From NCBI GenBank assembly GCA_964058805.1, contig CAXKVV010000277.1, forward strand, positions 124,001-188,000: 64,000 bases of DNA, in the 5' to 3' direction. Source of the DNA: Schoenoplectus triqueter. Lineage: Eukaryota; Streptophyta; Magnoliopsida; Poales; Cyperaceae. A model generated the notes under the pieces. It was not told the DNA's origin, searched no databases, and saw only the letters and a program-made list of their open reading frames with translations. Each line of letters opens with the position of its first letter. The first letter of the stretch is position 1. Positions 13,061 to 24,190 of this stretch are shown here, one piece after another. The translations under genes were made by a program, and so were the position numbers.

Positions 13061-13475
13061 TAAAGAGAAAACAAATGGATAAAGCACTTAAATGGCACTG
13101 ATGACAGTAAAAGCGAAGATGCGCAGCAGGGAGTGTTACAAAAGTATATATTGAGATGCATTAGAATAAAGATTGTGCAAGACAACAATCGGGCCGTGAC
13201 ACATGATTCGCACAAAATTTTCACACCTTTTCAAGCGTTCAGTTAAGACTGAGAGTTTAATAATTAATAGATCGATATTTCGTGCAATGTGCTCAACCCA
13301 GTGTTTTAGTTTTCTTTTTCTTTCTGACTTTTCTATTTTTTAAATTTCTTTTATTGAACGTTGAAGTATTCTGCATATTTTGGTTGGAATATGAAAGTTC
13401 AAAGATCTTTAAAACAAATCACTTCTAATTTCATGGAAATGTATATGTTGTCAACTTGTCATATTTATTTTTATG
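13061..13475. other. Intergenic, nothing recognised
   Basis: AT-rich sequence between two hAT elements. I see no gene or clear repeat. Confidence 0.5.
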
Positions 13476-13917
13476 CATGGGCGGATGTAGGATTTTAGTC
13501 AGGGGGGCAAATATCAGATTGTAATAGCTTATCGGATTTAAATCCATTAACTAATCGAGTACTAAATAAAATAATAATAATTTAATATATATTCTTACCT
13601 AATAAAAAATTTATTAGAATAATAACATTTTATATATTAAAAATAATAATAAAATAAAGCTCAAAGTAATAGATAATCAAGTTGATGAAGAAAATTTTCA
13701 TCTATAAAACTTTATATTTTGATATCTTTACATAATTATTTCATTATATATGATATTAAATATTTTTTCTCAATAAAATTAATCAGACAATCCAGGGGGC
13801 AAAAAAAATTTCCAGGGAGGGGCAAACTACCGAAAGTATTACCGAAAAACAATGTTTTTCAAAATCCAGGGGGGCCGCTGCCCCCCCTCCCCCTTGGTAC
13901 ACTGTGCATCCGCCCTG
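13476..13917. mobile_element. Non-autonomous hAT element (CAGGGCGGATG ends)
   Basis: The left end is CATGGGCGGATG and the right end is CATCCGCCCTG. Flanking 8-bp sequences TTTTTATG (13468-13475) and TTTCTATG (13918-13925) match at seven of eight positions, fitting an aged hAT target duplication. Both halves carry GGGGGGCAAA-like stretches (for example CCAGGGGGGCC near 13866). The interior is AT-rich, with a related diverged fragment near 42.25 kb. Confidence 0.65.
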
Positions 13918-14582
13918 TTTCTATGATAGCCGTTGTCATACTTTATTTATCAATGACTATGGGATCCACTTAATTATAACTCTCACTACATTTAATCATA
14001 ATTGTTTAAATCCAACGGTAGAAATCCGTTGCCACAGTTTTTATGGCAGCAGATATGAATCCCTAATTTAATTGATATTTTTTTCAGCATATTTATTTGA
14101 CAGAAATAAGATGGCAAATTTTATTTAAGAGGGATCACTTGATAATGATTATTTTGCTAATACTATCAGCGATTTTTTCAAATTAAAAGTAAACGTTAAT
14201 ATGTGTTTTTATTGGATATGTCGATAGACATAAAAATTTAGATACTTGCTATGTCGTGATATATGCATCAAATTTTATTATTTTGTATAGATATGATGCA
14301 TGAATAATATAAAGAAGAGGAGAAATCACTTCACATTGTTTTTGACAATCATGACGATGAGATTCCAAATAGATTTAAAAAAATATCTTAAAAAAATACA
14401 TTTATAGAGGTATTCTCAAATATATAGCGATGTGGTAGCCCATCAAAGAATGTCAAGATTTTATGCAATTTGCAATAATTTTAATTTAATATTTTTATGA
14501 ATATATTTAAATTGTATGAAATTTGAAATATATTTAATTTATAAAATTAATGATATCTTTATATTTTTTCATATTTACTATT
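13918..14582. other. Intergenic, nothing recognised
   Basis: AT-rich sequence between a hAT element and a minisatellite, with no gene recognised. Confidence 0.5.
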
Positions 14583-14584
14583 TG

Positions 14585-14787
14585 AAACATAAATATTTAT
14601 ATAATGAAATTAAAAAACATAAATATTTTTATAATGAAATTAAAAAACATAAATATTTTTATAATGAAATTAAAAAACATAAATATTTTTATAATGAAAT
14701 TAAAAAACATAAATATTTTTATAATGAAATTAAAAAACATAAATATTTTTATAATGAAATTAAAAAACATAAATATTTTTATAATGT
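14585..14787 (+). repeat. 30-bp minisatellite, about 6.8 copies
   Basis: Six near-identical 30-bp units (ACATAAATATTTTTATAATG plus AAATTAAAAA) follow a slightly diverged first unit. The period is a multiple of three, so every frame without a stop stays open and yields artificial 10-residue repeat proteins. There are no spacers, so this is not a CRISPR-like array. Confidence 0.93.
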
Positions 14788-15188
14788 ATGTAATATTGAA
14801 ATAAAATTTTAAGTTTTATTTTTGAAGGTTGTTGAGGTATTTAAAATAAAGAATTATCAAGTGATTTCCTATCACTTCCATAGTTTATTTTATTATTTGC
14901 GATACCAATCAAATAAAAATTGGATTGGAGGAAAAATTAGCCCAACAAAAGCTCAACATGTGCGGGTATTATTAAAAAAAAATTATTGTACTTTCTTAAT
15001 TATTATAGTAAATTGGAAAACCTGCTTAATACGGGTGTAACAGACTAATTTGGACTGCATTGGGGAACTTTTAACATCTCTGAGACTTGTAGTTTTGTTC
15101 AGTAAAGTTCTGGAAGTATATAGTTGCGTCGCTACCAAATAAAAACTTTTTTCGAATTATATATATATTTTCAACTGATTGTTTTTGT

Positions 15189-15604
15189 AGTTTTTAGTAA
15201 TAATAAGTTTTATTAAATTAATATTATTAAAAATAAGAGTGAGAAACGTAAAATTTCAAATATATGAATGGCAGCGCGCCACTGTCAGTGGCGCGTTTGA
15301 AACACGCCACTGTCAGTGGCACATTTCATTATTTTTACGAAACGCGTCACTGCCAACGGCACGTTTTATTATTTTTATGAAACGTGCCACTGACAGTGGC
15401 GCGTTTGCTTCTTATATGTACAAAACGTGCAGCGCCTTTCCATCTCACTTATTTCTTATATATACAAAACTGGCAGTTGCGTGTTTTATAAAAATAATGA
15501 AACACGCCACTGACATTGGCTCATTCTTATATTTGAAATTTTAAGATTCTCACTTTTATTTTTAATAATATTAATTTAATAATAATAATTATTAATAAAA
15601 ACTG
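15189..15604. mobile_element. MULE-like foldback element with GC-rich palindromes (copy 1)
   Basis: The ends are AGTTTTTAGTAATAATAAG and its complement TATTAATAAAAACTG, flanked by TTGTTTTTGT on both sides (15179-15188 and 15605-15614). Long AT-rich inverted arms enclose GTGAGAAACGTAAAATTTC and its complement. The core has about six perfect or decayed copies of a 19-bp palindrome, GCGCCACTGNCAGTGGCGC. The 10-bp duplication and long inverted arms suggest a non-autonomous Mutator-like element. It is a sister of the copy at 43991-44341. No protein is encoded. Confidence 0.75.
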
Positions 15605-15614
15605 TTGTTTTTGT

Positions 15615-16101
15615 ATAGAGATTGAAAGGTACTATGATCCTGCTCAGTGTACAGATGGCAGCATTTGTTACCTGGCAATGATTATTAATTATTTCGAAAG
15701 CATAAGGACAGCAAACAAAAAATAACATGGACAAAGAAAGTCAAAGAAACTTCCTCCACAGCTAACTAGCCAAGTACTACCTAACTAAAAACAGAACTGT
15801 AGACGATTGAGCACTTAAATGGCATCAAACTATAGTTAAATGATTTTGGATGTGATCATGTGAATATTCTTTCTACTGTGTCATGAATTATTATTTTTAA
15901 CTCGGTTCCTTATATATGCCATGCTAACTAGAATATCACAAGCGGTGCATTCATAGTTAGATTAATATATTATTATATAAAATTTATAAATCGTTAACAA
16001 ATTTAACATACATTTTAAACGAAATAAAAGATTAGAAAATAGAGAAATTATAAGCATAATGTTAGTCATATAGATTGATTGTGTTTTAGATTCCATCCAA
16101 T
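15615..16101. other. Intergenic, nothing recognised
   Basis: AT-rich spacer between a MULE-like and a CACTA-like element. No gene is visible. Confidence 0.5.
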
Positions 16102-17055
16102 CACTACAGAATTTTGTTTTGCTAACGGTTTTCAAATAGGTTTAATAATGATTCTTGAACTGTTAATAAAGAGCGGTATTAATAAAAGTATTAAACAATC
16201 GCGTTATTAAAAATTTGTCGTTGGGGGATAAAAAGTCAGATATTTGGTAATGATTCTTAACTCAAAATCGTTACTAAATTCAAAGTTTTAATAACTATTC
16301 TGAACATAAAACAATTATCAAACTTTGAGATTTAGTAACGATTCTGAACATAAAACATTTATCAAACTTTGAGATTTAGTAACGATTCTGAGTTAGAAAT
16401 AGTTACTAATTATTATTTTATTATTTTTTTCTATTTAGTGATGACTCTTTACTAATAACCGTTACTAAATATTTTTTTGAGTTATATTTTATTTCTGTGG
16501 CCAATCCAATTTGTCAGCCGTATATATTTCACATATATATGCAGCTAGTATATATTCACATAATTCACAAATTCACAACAATGGACAAATATACAATTAT
16601 GCATAAAAAAACAAAAAAAAAATCACACGCATACAAAAATAATTTACATACATATATAAAAAACAACATATACAAAATAAAAATATATCATATATAAAAA
16701 TGTATCATGCAACAAAAATATATAACAAAACCAACAACAAACAATAAATAAGTATCATATATTGCTTGTAATAAATTAAACAACCATTTGGTATTGCGCT
16801 GGACCCGGCTCGATATACTATACAAAGGAATACAAAATTTCATTAATTTAATTTGAATACAAAAATATAAAACTAAAAATATATGCATTATTATTTTTTT
16901 GACTTAAGGCAACAAAGTCGACTCGTAGTAATTTGTGATTATGTCATGCATTAATATCATGACATAATAATTATATTCTTTACTGTCAGGTTGTGTTGGA
17001 CTCTAAAAATAATAAAAGTACTAATGTGTTACTAAAATTCAGTTCTATTGTAGTG
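16102..17055. mobile_element. Non-autonomous CACTA (En/Spm-like) element
   Basis: It begins CACTACAGAATTTTG and ends TTCTATTGTAGTG, the diagnostic CACTA termini. The left half carries repeated subterminal motifs around TTAGTAACGATT in both orientations, including a 53-bp direct duplication near 16306-16400. A similar GTTACTAAAA lies near the right end. The 3-bp flanks (aat and agt) do not match, so the insertion is old or the limits are slightly off. Confidence 0.6.
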
Positions 17056-20000
17056 AGTTTTAGTGTTTGTTGATGTTCCATCAATTACCTTGATAAGTTT
17101 TAAAAAATTGTTGGAGAAAAGTATAACTGCATCACGTTTTATTAATCGTTCACATTCTTAATGCATATTATAAACAAGAAAGAGGGTTAAGTCTTTCAAT
17201 AGTTATTAGATACATTTATGAACATTTGATTTTGTAGTAGTTATTAATTTATAATTATCCAATAGTTATCCTTTAAAAAAAATTAACAAAAAAATGTAAA
17301 GAATACACTCGGTCATAACCTTAAATTTGCATAAGCATTTATCATGACCTTTTGATTTTCTATAATTTTTTTGATAACTAGTAGTATTTTGTTTCATTTG
17401 GTATCTTTTGTTTTTATTGGTTCATAAATTAAATTTCACCAGTACATATTTTATTTCAGGAACAAAGCCTAGAGGACAACCCTTGTGTAAAATACATTGC
17501 AAAAACTGGATATTGCCAACTATTCATAATCTAAAAAAGGTACGAGTAACGTTTTATTAAAAGTGTAAATACTTTGTAGAATGAAATTAAAATCTCTAAT
17601 AATGTCAGTGTTTTGTGAAATGTGAACCAACTATTATTAATATTAGAGTTTTATTTTAAATGTCAACATGAAAACTGAATTTTTTTATTAGAAAAAGTAA
17701 AAAAAAAGCATGACATTTATTTGATTACATACAATACAACCATCTCCTCTTATTAAATCCACCTTAATCCTATCCAATCCAATCCAATCTGATTCTTTGT
17801 TTACTTGTACCGAATGACAAAAAGGCGTTCCAACATTTGGACAGTCACATCCGCCGCTTAGTATTGATTGGTCATTAATCAATCAGCGCATAATACAAGT
17901 AGGTAGAGATTAGAGAATAAGAAAGTAATAGCATTCCAGATAAAGCCAGAAGAAGAAAGCAGAGAGATACTCGGAATAGCATCGAAAGATTGCTGGACCC
18001 ACTAGCCTTTCTCTCCACGTGCCGGGTACAGTGACCTCTGGTAACAGGTATTTCATATTTGCTGTAAATCTTCGAGATAATAGTCTTTCTTTGGCCAGTT
18101 AATTTTTCGAGATAATACTGTGAGATTGATATCGATTGACTCAGGTTGATTTCTTTTCGAACTTTTTGAAATTGTTTATTTGAATCCAATGATCCGATAG
18201 AGATGATAAAAACCTTATCCGAAGCATATTCGAACGCATGGAGTGGCTACCTGGCCAACTGCACTTGTAGAGTGAAACGTGATGGCAGGCAAATGGAGTT
18301 GCTCTTTTTCTTTTCTTTTGAATTTTCGATGCAATTGAATATAATTAATTAATTAATTAATTATAAGAGGAAGAGAATAGGCGACCCATGTTAGTGGGGC
18401 CCACCTCACTTCCATTGACCTGTGGGGATCATGAATTGGGGGAGTTGCAAATTATGCAATTATGTTTCGGCCTATGAATTAATTGTGTCATGTTCTTCAT
18501 CTATCAAAATGAACTTCTACACATGTGCTGGCAGTAGGGGCCCACAACGACTAGATAAACGAGAAGATTTATCAATCCAAATCTCCTTCTATGTATTTAC
18601 ATGTCAATTTGCCAAAGGGTACTGGTACTGCTTAATTGATTATTAGTTAAGATATTTTTAAACAATGAGATAATGAGTAAATAATGGTCTCTCAATTTTT
18701 TTTATACTCTTGAAAGTAACAGTCAAGTTTTATTAAATAAAAATAAATTACATCCATCAAAACACATTGACTCCATTGAGTTATCTAGATCACACCAACA
18801 TCAACATCAACATCTACAATATAATTACTCCATTAATGCACGAGTTATCTAGCCCATTACCTTCATTATTCTTAACTTCTGGTTTGGATTTGTGCAGTTA
18901 TCCTGAATTTCAGATATGTTTGCAAATAAGTTAAAATTTGTCATGTGTTTTCAAAATTACTTTATTTCTATTTTTTCCCTTCTAATTTCAGTTTGTTGTT
19001 GTTTTCCGTGGTTTTACAAGATTATACCAATTATGTTATTTTGGAACCTGCAAAAAGCAAAACAACTAAGGGAAGCTTGTCGGTGTATGTTTCACACTTT
19101 ATTGGATGCGGGTTATCTTCGTATCCAACAGGGGGACTGTTTATATTTTTGCTTTCATGAATTGAATAAAGATTAAGAGAAAAAAAAAGGATGAGAGCAT
19201 TTTGTGCATCGAAATACAACCCAAAGGAAGCTATGATGAAACATTTGAGTCAAAGGCGTGGACTATTTGATAAAAAAATTAGCTGAAAATTTTAATGCAG
19301 AATAACTCTAAAGCACGAGTTATTCATGGTTAGATTAGATGAAATTTGAAAATTAGAACCTATTTTCCGTTGGTATGGCCTCTATATCGTATGCGTGAAA
19401 AAAAATACTTCAAGGATTGACTTCAATTTAAGGGCATGAGGAGTTGTAATGAAGAGAGGTAAATGTGTTTCACTCATTTTTATTTTTCTTTGTTAGTATA
19501 TGTATCTTAATTTTTTATGGTATATATCGATTTTGCCACTGAATCTGATTAAGTCCCTACTTGATTTTATGTTATAGTTTCGGTGGAGTTATTCAATTTA
19601 TCACAAAGAAGGAACTGATGCTGTTGAATCTGATTTTTAAGTCCTGACTTGATTTTATGTTATAATTTCGGTGGAGTTATTCAATTCATCACAAAGAAGG
19701 AACTGATGCTGTTTGCAAAGATTCATAGATGATTTTTTTTGAAGTAGAAATTCATAAAAAAAATTCTAATTTCTAGATAGTATTTAAATGTTGTCGTTGT
19801 GAATTCTCACTTGAAATTGAATGCAAATTTTTTTATTTTTAGCGTATTGATCTTAATTTTAGTTCTTTAAGATTATTTTTTTTAGGTTGTGATTATTATT
19901 TTTGCATTTTCACTTTGTCTGTATATGCATTTCTCAAATTCCTTTTACAACTGGTTTTATTACGGTCTAAATTTTTATGACATTTCACTAGTCTCTACAA

Positions 20001-20168
20001 TATTTGTGCACCTGTTGGTCTTTAATTCATTTATTATGAGTCCGCCTAAGAGCGCGTACCTTTGCTAGTGGAATATAATGTCTCATATGCATAATATTGT
20101 ATTTGTCGCTGGGCTGTACCTTTAAAATCGTTACTAAAAGAAAGATCTAACTATTATGTTATGGGTTG
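17056..20168. other. Intergenic; one tandem duplication, no gene recognised
   Basis: Mostly AT-rich. It contains a CCAATCCAATC tract near 17770, an AATT repeat near 18340-18360, and the duplication at 19541-19713. Open frames at 17875-18189 (-) and 18916-19176 (+) have no family I recognise and no clear gene structure. Confidence 0.5.
19541..19713 (+). repeat. About 86-bp tandem duplication
   Basis: Units 19541-19625 and 19626-19713 both start GAATCTGATT. They share TTGATTTTATGTTATA and TTTCGGTGGAGTTATTCAAT, and end AAGGAACTGATGCTGTT. Confidence 0.85.
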
Positions 20169-20618
20169 CTAACTATGTACCCGCCAGCAGACTTTTTTAT
20201 TTAAACATTAACACATTATAAGATAAAAAATTTACATTTATCTAATATTAAATTATAAATTTACCAAATTATAGAGAAAACCTATAAAAAAAGACTATAT
20301 TTAATCTTGGATGAGATTTTTGTACAATATGAGTTAATGATTCATGATTTTTATGGCAAGAAAAATAAATTATTCTAACATATATTAACACCATTTTTTC
20401 TTACCAAATATGCACAAGATTGCTAAATAAAAAATAATAATAGTATATATGGAAAAAAAATGGAGAGAATGAGTGGATCAATGGACACGATCACATATGT
20501 TCGATCAATTAAAAATAAATATTATCCGTCTAATTGAGGGATAAAATGAGTATAATAAAAAATACCATGACAAAAAATGAGCCCTCAATTTTTTAGATAT
20601 TTTATATAATAGTATAGA
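20169..20618 (-). mobile_element. Non-autonomous Helitron (copy A)
   Basis: On the minus strand it starts TCTATACTATTATATAAAA and ends near a GGGTACATAGTTAG tail. It is a diverged full-length relative of the three copies at 37.3-39.1 kb. Shared inner blocks include GGATCAATGGACACGATCAC and TAATGATTCATGATTTTTAT. It has no Rep/helicase sequence. Confidence 0.75.
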
Positions 20619-20624
20619 TAGTAA

Positions 20625-20915
20625 TAGTGTTATAAAAGTATTCAGACGGGTCAAATCAGACTCATCAAATCTGCGTTTGCACCCCGACCTGACTCGACCC
20701 GTGGTCAAACCCGTGCTAACTTGTGCCCAAGATAACCCATGGGTCTACAATGGATTACAGACAAAAAATTTCAAAAAATTCATTCTGTACCTGACCCGAC
20801 TTGACTCGATTCGCCAAAATCCAAGAAAACCCGCCAAAATCCGAGAAAACTCGCCCAAACCTGAAAATAAAACCCGGGAAACCCGGCCCGAAAACTCAAA
20901 TATCCCGTTAAACCT
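20625..20915. mobile_element. Truncated relative of the CCCG-rich hAT element
   Basis: It starts AGTGTTATAAAAGTATTC then GACGGGTC, matching the left end of the element at 12391. It goes on with decayed ACCCG and ACTCG motifs, and abuts Helitron copy A. No matching right end was found, so this copy is probably truncated or decayed. Confidence 0.5.
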
Positions 20916-22055
20916 GAGACTTGAGATGATCATGGAGCTGTGGCTTGCTATGGTCATTTCTATGCAACTTTCGAATCTAGTTCTCTGCCAAGTCAATCCT
21001 GACCTTAAAGGTATGTAATTGTATATGATAAATTCATTTTCATATGCTATATATTATTTTAGATAAAATTACGGTACTATACTATTGCTTGTACTCTTCA
21101 GTTGATATGCAAATGTACAAAGAGTAATACTATAATTTCCTTGCGTTTCTGATATAGTATCAACGGACGAATCAAAATTGAGCAAACTTTGACGATCGAC
21201 AATAATTATCACCTCTCTTTCAAAATCAAATCAAAATTATATAAAATGAACTATGAAAGTATGTACTTCAAAGGCTACAAACGAGAAGAAATATCACCAT
21301 CAGCATCATAATTCCACATGCAAGCTGGTAGCTGGAGCATGGAGTCTATAATCTATTTCAGCTATCTTACAGCCAGAACCTGTAGCATGTTTTTGGAACG
21401 TTTGGTCGGTTCTTATTTTGGAACTCACAGTGCGCCTACTCCTTTCGTAATACGACCATCTCTGTAGGCTGTAGCTAACTCACGTGCTATTTCATTAATC
21501 TTGGTAGGGCAGCACAGAAAAATTTGAGCTCATGGCTCACCTAGAACTTGATTCGAACTCAAGCTAATTTGGCTCGATAGGTTATTGAGCCGAGTTTGAG
21601 CCGGACCCAGCTTGCTCGAAACTCGACTCTATCAACTATGATACATGAAGACAAATGCCAGAAAACACAAATTAGAACGAAGAAAAACTAAGCCCGTGCT
21701 GTTGAAGGCACACCTTTTCTTTGAATTATGTAGAGTCCAAACATGCAATATTCTATTAATCAACAGTTCAAAATGACAATTATGAGAACCACTGCATGCT
21801 TTCAGAAAATCAATCACCACTCCCAGAAAGACGACACCAGATTCCATAGTAAACCAAATGACACTTCTTATCTTAGCAAATCAGGATAAGTAGGAAAACC
21901 TTTATCTAGAGAAAACTATGTGAAATAGCATTTCAATTACCTAAGGATGACATAAAAACCATGGGAAATAACGAAGGAAGAGCATTCCAATCGCACAGGT
22001 ACTTGATTAAAAATAGTTCCAACCATAAAAGGCTTCATCCTTGCCAGAAGAACAT
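20916..22055. other. Intergenic; short TCGAGC-type hAT remnant
   Basis: A stretch at about 21525-21632 has repeated GAGCT, TCGAAC and GAGCCG motifs resembling the element at 60940. The remainder shows no gene. The right part is presumably the 3'UTR and downstream region of the bL33 gene. Confidence 0.4.
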
Positions 22056-22229
22056 TTATTTCATCTTTGCTTCAGTGAAAAGAACATGACGGTTGACACG
22101 TGGATCATATTTCCTGAACTCATGCTTCTCTGTTATTTTTCTAGGATTCTTCCTCTTTACATAAAAGAAACCTGTTCCAGCAGCTGATACCAGCCTAATG
22201 AAAATCGAACCACCTTTAGCTTTACCCAT
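22056..22229 (-). CDS. Mitochondrial large-subunit ribosomal protein bL33
   Basis: A complete 57-aa protein on the minus strand, starting MGKAKGGSIFIRLVSAAGTG. It continues FFYVKRKNPRKITEKHEFRK and YDPRVNRHVLFTEAKMK. This is the bacterial-type L33 fold: a short basic protein with the typical FFYVKRKN and KYDPRVNRHVLF blocks, at the length of the plant mitochondrial form. Its relatives in Arabidopsis (At3g06320 and At5g18790, as I recall) have the same layout. The coding part is one exon. A CT-rich leader exon probably lies far upstream at about 23958-24190 (minus strand), ending in a G|gtaatt donor. bL33 is a component of the mitochondrial 50S subunit near the tRNA exit site. The short length makes it easy to miss in automated annotation. 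Confidence 0.93.
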   Translation of the reverse strand: MGKAKGGSIFIRLVSAAGTGFFYVKRKNPRKITEKHEFRKYDPRVNRHVLFTEAKMK

Positions 22230-23957
22230 TTGCTCTTTCTACACTCAGACCCCTAGCACATTACCAGAAACACAGAAGCTTTACTACAGTAAAAGAGGAG
22301 CCTTTCGGTCAAAGGAAACAACTTGTTATAAGCAATGTCAACTTGTAATATACAATTGCAGAGGAAAAACTGAGATCTTAAATTAAATAGAGATTAAACA
22401 TCTAAGAACAAAAATAAGATGCTACAGCACTCCCCCCCAAGATTGAACATATATGCAAAATATTCCAGAGTTGGGTCTAACTTCTCATGTCAAATTCCAG
22501 AAGAACAGATGATGTTTTCAGTATAAAACATTGAAATTTCCAAACCGCGTTAATTGACTGCAGTATATGGAAATTCCAAACTTTAACAATTAAAAAGAAG
22601 CTGGAAGAATAAAGGCATCATAAAATACTTGACTAGAAAAGTGACCCAAAGTAAGGAACAGTGAAACTTTCAATGTATATAAACTCACCCAGATTGACCC
22701 TAAAGCAAGCTGCTGTTACTGGTATTAGAACTGAAGTTAAAACTGCAGATAAAGGCATTTTTGCAACTTAATAAGGAAGAAAAATGAAATCTCAGTAACA
22801 GTCTCTATGCACTAGTGCACTGAGAAAGCAACCAATGCTAGTGGGATCTTTTCCCGCGTTTGGAATAAGCAGCAGAGATTGAGGAAAGAAATTATACACT
22901 TGGGTTGGCTGACATTGTTTTGAATTTCAATTTCCTCTTTTCTTTAGCCATTTCACTATGTGTACATTTATCTAGGCCTCTCTTTTGGTTAGTGCTTTCT
23001 GATCCATAGTTTGCTTGTTAGCATTTATATCAGATTATTAAATTGGACATTGTGGCTTATCAGACTGTGATAATGAAGCCCAATATATAACAAGCTGGTA
23101 TCCAGAACTAAATATGGAAAAATCTAAATCAACTTGACCTGGTCCAAATCCTTTTTCTTTTTGGAAATTCAAACAGATGTGGACTTGATGAGACCTGATC
23201 CAATATGATCTAAAATCCAATGGGACCCGTAACCTAAGATGACCAAAAACCTGACCTGATCCAGCCAGATCTAAATCTCAAGAAAACCAATGTATGACCT
23301 GAAATGAACAGCCTAAAACAATTCAATCTTAATTAACTGAACACCTTACATACGTATTCTTCAAATGAGGGTTAATGTTAAAAGACGGCCAATGAAATCG
23401 TCCCAAGTTTGTTCAAGTCAGTGTCAGTTATTTGAAAAACATTAATGAAATCATCACTCTTGAGTTGTTCAGATCAACTCAAATTAATTTTACAAAGCAT
23501 TTTTAGCAAAATTTACACAGATGTTTAATTTGAAGCTATTTACTTCCACATCAGATGTTAAGATGTATGGACGTAGGAATTCTATGTTTATAAATCTATT
23601 GTTTTATTAGCATCTGTTACCAGCTAATAAATTAAAAAAAGGAATTCTTACCAGAAGAAATTGTGCACTAGAAGAAAAAGAAGAAAGGAATTGTTACCTG
23701 GATTAAGGGACAGGAGCTGATTATTTTTAATCACGTCGTTCTTGAGAAGCGCAGTGCAAAGAATTGTAGATATGAAAAGTGAAATTGATCGTTGCATGTT
23801 TTATGTTTCTCTTGTCATTTCTTTAATTTGTTATATATGGATAACTGAATAAGGAGCAAGAACTATATATATAGTGGATTTTAGTTTTTAGTGAACTAAA
23901 AGGAAAGGAAAATAGAACGGAACAAAAAAGATAATCAGTGTAAGTGAAAGTAATTAC
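22230..23957 (-). other. Probable 5'UTR intron of the bL33 gene
   Basis: The stretch lies between the bL33 start codon and the CT-rich leader and has no coding signal. Acceptor candidates on the minus strand include GTGCTAG and GTGTAG just before the ATG. A region near 23080-23290 has repeated ACCTGATCC-like motifs, possibly a decayed transposon. Confidence 0.4.
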
Positions 23958-24190
23958 CAGTCGAATAAACAGCAGCAACCAGCAAGGCAAGAAAGAAGTA
24001 GAAGCGAGAGGAGAGGAGGCGAGAAGTAGAGCGCAAAGGGGGCAGACGCTCACGCTCAGAGACTCTCAGAGACAGAGAATGATCAGGCCATGGAGCCAAG
24101 GAGGGAGGATAGAGAGAGTGAGAGACGGAGAGAGGGAGATCGCGACTCGCGTGAGGAGGCAGCGAGCGGCGCTGAAAGAGGAATCTGAGG
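23958..24190 (-). promoter_or_regulatory. Probable 5'UTR leader exon of bL33
   Basis: On the minus strand this is a dense CTCTCT/CTCCGT leader typical of plant ribosomal and housekeeping genes. It ends CGACTG|gtaatt, a good donor. The plus-strand open frame 23944-24327 is its shadow. The transcription start is not fixed. Confidence 0.45.

Noticed and set aside
14516..14812. Tandem 30-bp repeat as a CRISPR array or a repeat protein
   Set aside because: There are no spacers between units, the host is a plant, and the frame is open only because 30 is a multiple of three.
15239..15544. 101-aa frame in the palindrome element as a gene
   Set aside because: Its residues repeat because of the palindromes; the sister copy (44016-44289) gives unrelated overlapping frames.
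17875..18189. Small membrane protein on the minus strand
   Set aside because: It has one hydrophobic stretch but no recognisable family, splice context or conserved motif.
18916..19176. Possible exon with DYTNYVILEPAKSKTTKG
   Set aside because: It looked protein-like, but I could not place it in a family or find neighbouring exons; left unannotated.
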